A stretch of DNA of 64,000 nucleotides, from contig OY987248.1 in assembly GCA_963920765.1 (NCBI GenBank), positions 13,302,539 to 13,366,538 on the forward strand, written 5' to 3'. This document shows positions 57,752 through 64,000 of this stretch, piece after piece. The position numbers and the translations under genes are program-made. The stretch comes from Ulota crispa (lineage: Eukaryota; Streptophyta; Bryopsida; Orthotrichales; Orthotrichaceae). The notes below the pieces were generated by a model. The model was not told the origin of the DNA. It saw only the letters and a list, made by a program, of their open reading frames with translations, and did no database searches. Position 1 is the stretch's first letter, and each line of letters opens with the position of its first letter.

Positions 57752-58509
57752 ATTATCTAAAATTTCCCTCAATTTTTTCTAAAGATAAAAAATACCCCTA
57801 CATTATTTGAAACCTAAAAAATACCTTTGCTTTTGTGTAGAAATATCAATTATACCCGTGGTTATCTTGAGTATATCATAAATATCCATAATTTTCTTGT
57901 TCCTCTTTAACATAATTTTTTGTAAGTTGATTGAACAACAATGGAAATCACAAAAATTAGATGCAAGTTGAATGCTAGTGAAATCTTGGAGGCACGCTCT
58001 TCAAGCTCTATACAACATAGGGCATTTGCATATAAGTCTAAGGTAGGGACATGCAATGGCGTGAGTGTCCCTAATGGTGCTCATATGTGCGTGAGGTTTA
58101 GATTTTTGACCACATATCTAGGCCCTTTGTAGATGGCTTATCCTCTAAGACTTAGAAGATAAGCCATCTATAGAGGGCTTAGATCTGTGGTCAGAAATCT
58201 AAACCTGACATACATGTGAGCGCCATTAGGGACTCTCACGCCATTGGGTGTCCCTACCTTATTGTGGCCAAAATTATTGCATCAGTTGCATTGAACAACA
58301 CGCTTTTTCTACCAATGTCTTTTATATTTACAATAATTTACACTGTAGAGGCATAAAAAAACTAGGGAAAATTATGAAATTTTGAAAGTTAACCAGGGAT
58401 ATAAATGATATTCATACACAAAGCAAAGGGTATTTTTTGTATTTCAAATGATGCAGGGTATGTTTAATATATTGAAATAATTGAGGGACATTTCTTATAT
58501 TTCCCTTTT
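57752..58509. mobile_element. foldback repeat interrupted by a TA-type MITE
   Basis: The left arm (AAAATTTCCCTCAATTTTTT, AAATACCTTTGCTTTTGTGT) is mirrored by the right arm (ACACAAAGCAAAGGGTATTT, AATTGAGGGACATTTC). A related design (CCCCTCAATTCATC, TACCCTTAGCTTTTTGTAAG) forms the core of the palindrome at 41376-42726. The MITE at 58039-58261 sits in the centre. Confidence 0.65.
58039..58261. mobile_element. TA-target foldback MITE (AGGTAGGGACA ends), 219 bp
   Basis: TA-AGGTAGGGACATGCAATGG left and inverse CCATTGGGTGTCCCTACCT-TA right. The central hairpin GATGGCTTATC..GATAAGCCATC is the same as in 27543-28094, so it is an uninterrupted relative of that element. Confidence 0.87.
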
Positions 58510-58513
58510 TAAA

Positions 58514-59179
58514 GGGGAAATTTCATGAATATCCATGAAGTTTGCAATATTTACATAGATACTCTTGCTTTTTGGAAATTACACAAATACCCTCAGACCA
58601 AAATTTCATGCGTATGTTTTGTTTTGCATGCCGCTTCCCTTCTTCTTTGTGCATATGTTGTTTTTTTTTGTTTCATTACATTCCCTTCTTCAACATTGGT
58701 AATGAAGGAAGTACAAGCATAACAAATAGATGCCTAAAAGTCATGGTCCAAGGGTTTTAGTGTAATTTCTGAAAAGGCAAGGGTAAATATGTAAATATTG
58801 CAAACTTCAAGGCAGGGTTTTCTTTTTGGGCAAATGAAAATTGCATTGCAGCCTAGGTTTTCATAAAATTCTTGTCAATTTGAAAACTGATGTCATCATT
58901 TTAAAATTATTTGAGGTATTGCTTAATCCAATTCCATGCAATAATCAAGTAAAGCCAATGGTTATTTGGATGTCCAAAAAATAAATCAATTAATACTTTT
59001 GACTTATAAAACAAATCCCATGGTGCTGCAAAAATCCATGTATAGGGGCCAACTTCAGCTCCTACCAAAAATAGGATAGAGCCCACAAGCTACAAACCAT
59101 TTTTTTGAAATGCTCACACATTCAAAAACCAAAAAAAAAAAAAAAAACCCTTCCTTCAGGGGTATCCGTGAAATTTTCA
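58514..59179. mobile_element. 21610-family foldback split by a retroposon-like insertion
   Basis: The left end is GGGGAAATTTCATGAATATCC at 58514. The right end, GGGGTATCCGTGAAATTTTC, is displaced to 59179. The missing stretch of the right arm resumes after an insert at about 58812-59150. Confidence 0.72.
58812..59155 (+). mobile_element. poly(A)-ended retroposon-like insertion, about 340 bp
   Basis: Inserted in the right arm of the foldback at 58514. The flanks carry CTTCAAGG on the left and CTTCAGGG on the right, a probable 7-8 bp duplication of arm sequence. The plus strand ends in CCAAAAA followed by a run of about 18 A. Body shared with 46868-47150. A-tail plus target duplication suggests target-primed retrotransposition (SINE or truncated LINE). 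No tRNA-like A/B boxes were recognised. Confidence 0.5.
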
Positions 59180-62100
59180 ACGGATGGATTTTGTATTGAT
59201 AGCTTGTGCTTCCCAAGCTTTTATTCAAATTTCAAAGATCCGATGTCTACATTCTTTCTTTCAAAACCAATATCATATTATTTTCTCCAAGGTTTTGTTT
59301 ATTGTAACACGCCCATTTTACAAAATTCCAAATTGAGAGCAGTGTTCACAAGCGTGGGGCTCAATTTGACAAACCCTCTACCGATCTGTTATTTATTTAT
59401 TTTTTTTTGTTGCAAAATGTGTGAATACTACATGAGTATATGGTGTAAAATTTTTAATGTTTTATAGCCACTTGAACTAATTATGAAAATCTGAATTGGA
59501 ACCACGTATCAAGAGATTGGTTAGCCAATAGTATTTCTGGGGTGAAATGCATTTACGTTTTCCACTCATTGATTGGTTGGGAACAAGTCCCTTGACTTGA
59601 CCATATTGAATAATTCAGTCGTTAGAGGAGGAATTACAGGTTTCCAGCCACCTTTTCTGCTACGCTCTTTACGACAGTAACTATTAACATGCACAGCCCT
59701 TCTACGAAGGTTTCGAGTTTTTTTACGAGCGTTATGGCAAATTGAAGAAAAGATTTCAAGCTTTGACTTCACTTGCATTTGCATTGAATGCAAGATCTCT
59801 TCTTGCTCATATTAATCCCTCAGAGCATCTCCACCTAACCTCAAAAGCTTCATCACAAGGAAACACAATGCTTCTTCTACTTGTCTGACTAGGTAAATTA
59901 ACATTCAAGCAATGATAAATTTCCTTGGTTGCAAACATAAATAGATGTTTTTTTGTTGATTACTCAACTTGTTTTTGTAAAAGTTAAAGGAGTTATTTGA
60001 AATAGTTGATGTGTATAAAATTGCAATTTTTTCAAGGACACTTGCAAAGTAAGTCAATTGAGAGAAAATTTTGCAAACTTCTTTCATAATTCTAATGAAA
60101 CTTACATGTTAACAAGGTTTGATCAAGGTTTTGTATAGTAATAAACTACATCAATTTTTTTAAATAACATTGCAAAAATTTGCGTTTGATTGTGACAAAA
60201 AAAATGGAAACCATTCATCATACTAAAACAAGTTGGTTGGGCTTTTGAGAATGGAGGCACCCTTTAACACATGTAGTATGCTAGCACTCTAAATATATAT
60301 TTACACAATGCTCCACACCCAACTTTACAAATCAAGGTTTGGTCTCGAAGTTTAACTTATTTTGGGTTGTAGAGGGGCTACAAGAATCATTACAAATTGG
60401 TTGAACATTTGATGCAAAAAAATTGTTGGGACTTAGCTTCCCAATTGATGTCAATTTGTGTTATTTTCAATTTTGGGAGTGAATTTCCGTGTTCATGGAA
60501 CCCAAATTTTCAAAATATTTTGCCGTGTTTGGCTTTTTTAAGTGGACCAAGACTTGGAAGTTAAGATATAGTGTGACGTAGTATGTCCCAATTTTCAAGT
60601 CTTTGCTCAATCAAAATTTTGAAATTTTGGAGGGATTTAAAACTCAAGAACATAATGTGAACTTACTCAAGCAATCTTGAGCAACCTTCTTAGGATGGTT
60701 AGATTTGGTAAAGAGCAAAACAAGGACAAAATCTTCATTAATACTTGTGCAGGGAAGAGTAACAAATTGGCAAACTTTGTTAGCATGAGTAAAAGACAAG
60801 GCATGGGGTGTTAGAAAAATTTATAGATACAAGAACTTGCTTGAATTTGGTAATTGATTTTGAAAAGCATTAAAAGAGTGCCATTATATTGCAATTGTGA
60901 TAATTGATGCAATAAACCCAGTTTGTATCCAAATGGAGTGTAAACAAATCCATTAGAAAGGTTTTGTCAAGAACTTTCCAACATTATATCATACATCTAA
61001 TTTGAATTAGATTCGTTCTATAATTGAGATTCGAGTTAAGAACTAGTAATATTACATAATAAATATCATCACCTTTGAAATTGCTTGACAGATAAAACAA
61101 TCCTATTGTTTCACTTATTTACTCCCTACTCACACAAATATGATTAATAAAATATTTGCCTGTAAATGTGTTGATTTCATGAAAAATACACTTTTATTAC
61201 CAGTTTGGGTTTAAATTAGATCAGCGTTTGGGGAGAAATTGCATTTTCATTGATTAAATTATTGTACCATGTTCCATAATCAACCATTTTTTTTATAGGC
61301 ATGCACCCAATATTTCCTATAAAATTTGTATATTTATAATGTAATACACTATGATTATGACTTTTGGAAATATTAACCAATTACATATCAGGTAGTTTCA
61401 AAATTTTAAACATTTTTTTACAATTTCAATACACTAAATGCCAGTTCTCCTTGGACCTTAGCCAACTTCACCAGCACATGAAAATATGCCTTTCCAAGAG
61501 GGTAGGTGAAAATAAGTAACATTAAAAGACACATGCAGATATGATCACATACTCTTACATACTGTATATTCCCTGTCATTTTAGTAGTTAACTAACGAAC
61601 TTACATTACTTCAAATTTTACAGAAACCTGCTTCAATTCTATAAAAGACGAAGGCATTTATGAGAGGTTAAAAAGGTATGTGTTGCTCTTATTTAAAAAA
61701 AGGAATCCATTCTCGTGCTGGTCCATTTTCTTGTGGGTAAAATACTAGTTCGTATGTGCCAGTCCCTTTCAAGTAGTTTTAATTATTAATTTCTGTTAAT
61801 CATTTTGACATTGTTTTACCTTGACACTAAAAAAAACTGGGTGAAGAAATGGATGAAACCACCATATTTTTCCTTAAAAATGCAGACAATTTGTCAATTG
61901 GCTAAAATCTACTAGTAAAAGCTAGTTGTAGATATTTGTGCACACATAGAAAATTTGGTCCATTTACTTTTTTCCTTGCATGCATTTTTTGGTGCACTTT
62001 GCTAGACCAAAAAGAATAAACCAAAAAAATCAAAAAATGGTGGCTTTCAAGTATTCAACTTTTCAAAAATAAGAAAGTCCTAAGTTTCATTTACAATAGT

Positions 62101-63037
62101 CCAAGATAAATCAATCCATGAAAAATCTTGTAGATGTGATACTCATGGTTAAAGTGTAGTCTAATTAGTGGTTTGGAATCTTACAACTCCAAAGTTCACT
62201 TTAACTATTTATGCCCTATTTGTATAACATCCAAATGATGTATATTATTGTGCTTTGAGATTCCTCAAAAGAGGAGAATCGACAACAAAAAATTATTCAT
62301 TTCAATAACACAATCTAGTGGAAATAGTAGAAAATTGCAAAAACTAGTTATTTATTGACTTCACCTTCCATCTCAAGGTAGCCTTCTATTGTAAGCCAAT
62401 TTTTATATGTCATTGTCAAACGAAAAATGACAATAGTTTCTAAAACATTTTCCAAGAAATGCCATCTACCATCTAAAGCAGACAGAAGAAGCATTGTGCA
62501 AAAATGAGCCTCTTTCATCAAATTAGCTTGACTATAGAAAAAGCTTACACGTGTAGCTGTATGAGTGTACGGCATGATATCTTGAAATTACCTTACTCTA
62601 AAATTAATTCACACACATGGGTAAGGATGGCTTTAATGTCTAGCAAGTTCCAACTTCAAAACATCATATCCAATGCTATGAAAGTTGGAAAATAGTGAAA
62701 TAAAATAGATTACATCAAAATTCTACTTAAATTTCAATAAAATAGAATTGAGAAATGTTTCATAGTGTGCAACCCCTTTCAAAATCCACACCACCAATTG
62801 GTACATCTCTTTATGGACTCATGTGCAACAAAATGATTTTGTATTTATTTCATTGCTAGTGCAACATGCACTAAAATATGCCTGCAAGTAAAGGAAAAAA
62901 TGGAGAGAATCACGTGTGCACATTCATTCATGAAACATACTGATACAATTAGAATGCATCCAAATTTTGGCAAACGTGATGCCTCTTTGAGAGGAATATC
63001 ACTATTTCATCTATTTTTGGATCCATTTTTTGTAGTG
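59180..63037. other. AT-rich intergenic, no gene recognised
   Basis: Nearly 4 kb with no recognised coding family or complete inverted-repeat element. A GAGCATCTCCACC motif near 59824 resembles hAT-like MITE ends but has no partner I could see. The small frames at 59105-59467 and 59566-59793 are not supported. Confidence 0.35.
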
Positions 63038-63115
63038 TTAACCTCTTAATGTCAAGGAATCTCAAAATGCACAAAAAAAGAGCTAATATTCAATTTGTAG
63101 GCATTGAAGGGTTAA
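63038..63115. mobile_element. 78-bp TTAA-flanked mini-element
   Basis: TTAA-CCTCTTAATGTCAAGG at 63038 and inverse GGCATTGAAGGG-TTAA at 63112, only 70 bp between targets. Short, so chance is possible, but both end motif and target fit the group. Confidence 0.5.
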
Positions 63116-64000
63116 GGTAGCCAACATCAAAATGAGGTAAGATTATGATGTTGTAACACAAACCCATGAGCAATGTTTGAGAAATTAATGAGCTTCCGCA
63201 ACAAAAGTCCTATATTTTCATTTTCAACTAGTTCTTTTAGCACTTGCATGCGCCAAACATCACTTAAAATTTTAAATTATTATTAGAAGTTCCCAAAGAA
63301 TCTAATCAAATACCGTAATTAGACATGGCTTTTGTTTACTACTAATTGATTAATGTTAAAGTTGAATTATTCAGGTTAAGAAGTAAATACCAAGAATCGT
63401 GAAAATTTGATAAGAGCTGTGTCAAAAAATTCAGTAATTAAAGGTCAATACCTTGAAATGAACCATTAGCTTGAATTGTTTACAACAATACAATTAAAAC
63501 ATGTTACACATAACCCACTTCCATTATTGCATATTACTAGCAAAAGACATTATATTACTTAATTGCTTTTCACTATCATGGTCTTCTTCAATTTGAAAGG
63601 ACATGATATTTTGTTCACATTGAATATATATGACAATTGGTGAAATAATTACAAGTTTACAAAGGCAAAACCATCATAAATCCATAAAAATGGAAATGAA
63701 CCACTTTGAATGATCTTTTTTTTGTCTTTGCAAGGACTAAAGCTACATCACACCATAGTATTATCCAGTTGATTCGAATTTCAACTATTTTTTTTTGTAT
63801 TTCACTTGGCTAACTTTCTATTGTTTTTGGCATCTCTCCTTCCTCCCAACTGTAAGGTGGAAGCACCCATACCCAATAACTTAAGCATTTATGTAACAAA
63901 TTACAAAGAGTTTGAAGCAACAAATATTTTTCCCATGTAGGAATATAAGAAATATTGGGACTGCAAATCTTTAATAATTTTATTTGCAAAGCTGAAATTA
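63116..64000. other. AT-rich end of window, nothing recognised
   Basis: No coding, RNA or repeat structure identified. Confidence 0.35.

Overview
This window is nuclear DNA of a land plant. It carries a TON1-recruiting-motif (TRM/LONGIFOLIA) gene with spliceosomal introns, an eight-cysteine lipid-transfer-protein gene and a broken 12-oxophytodienoate-reductase-like gene. GC-rich exons sit in a very AT-rich, repeat-packed background. A bryophyte or other early-diverging land plant fits best: the cellulose-synthase-like gene is an intronless BcsA-type GT2 rather than a seed-plant CesA/CSL, and I recognise none of the usual grass or eudicot repeats except Stowaway-like and CACTA-like ends. The lineage call is inference; I see nothing bacterial or organellar.

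Layout. 1-1.1 kb: OPR-like pseudogene. 2.2-14.6 kb: MITEs and foldback elements, several nested, with a few unassigned coding-like scraps. 15-20.5 kb: a minisatellite, one MITE and a decayed retroelement with an aspartic-protease remnant. 21-23.7 kb: more MITEs. 24.4-26.4 kb (+): intact membrane GT2 synthase of 651 codons. 26.75-28.2 kb: a small transposon exploded by three later insertions. 28-35 kb: AT-rich repeats including two adjacent foldbacks. 35.5-38.5 kb (-): secreted lipid transfer protein whose predicted intron has filled with MITEs. 39-47.4 kb: dense cluster of one MITE family plus a 4.05-kb foldback transposon inserted in one of its copies. 47.9-53.4 kb (-): five-exon TRM gene whose exon phases all match, giving a 1,079-aa model. 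55-64 kb: MITEs in otherwise featureless DNA.

The three good genes are not an operon or cluster. One probably makes an extracellular polysaccharide at a membrane, one is a secreted lipid carrier, and one acts on cortical microtubule arrays and cell shape. The most distinctive content is the repeat system. One family of about 150-280 bp elements (ends AACACCATATT) has 4-bp target duplications in at least thirteen copies, one of them checked against an unoccupied site in the other arm of the same palindrome. A second group (TTAA targets, ends CCCTTAA-like) has eleven candidates. A third (TA targets, ends AGGTAGG or AGGTAAA) has seven. Nesting gives a relative insertion order at several places.

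Method limits: homology calls are from reading translated motifs, not from searches. Repeat borders come from reading termini and flanking duplications by eye and may be off by a few bases.
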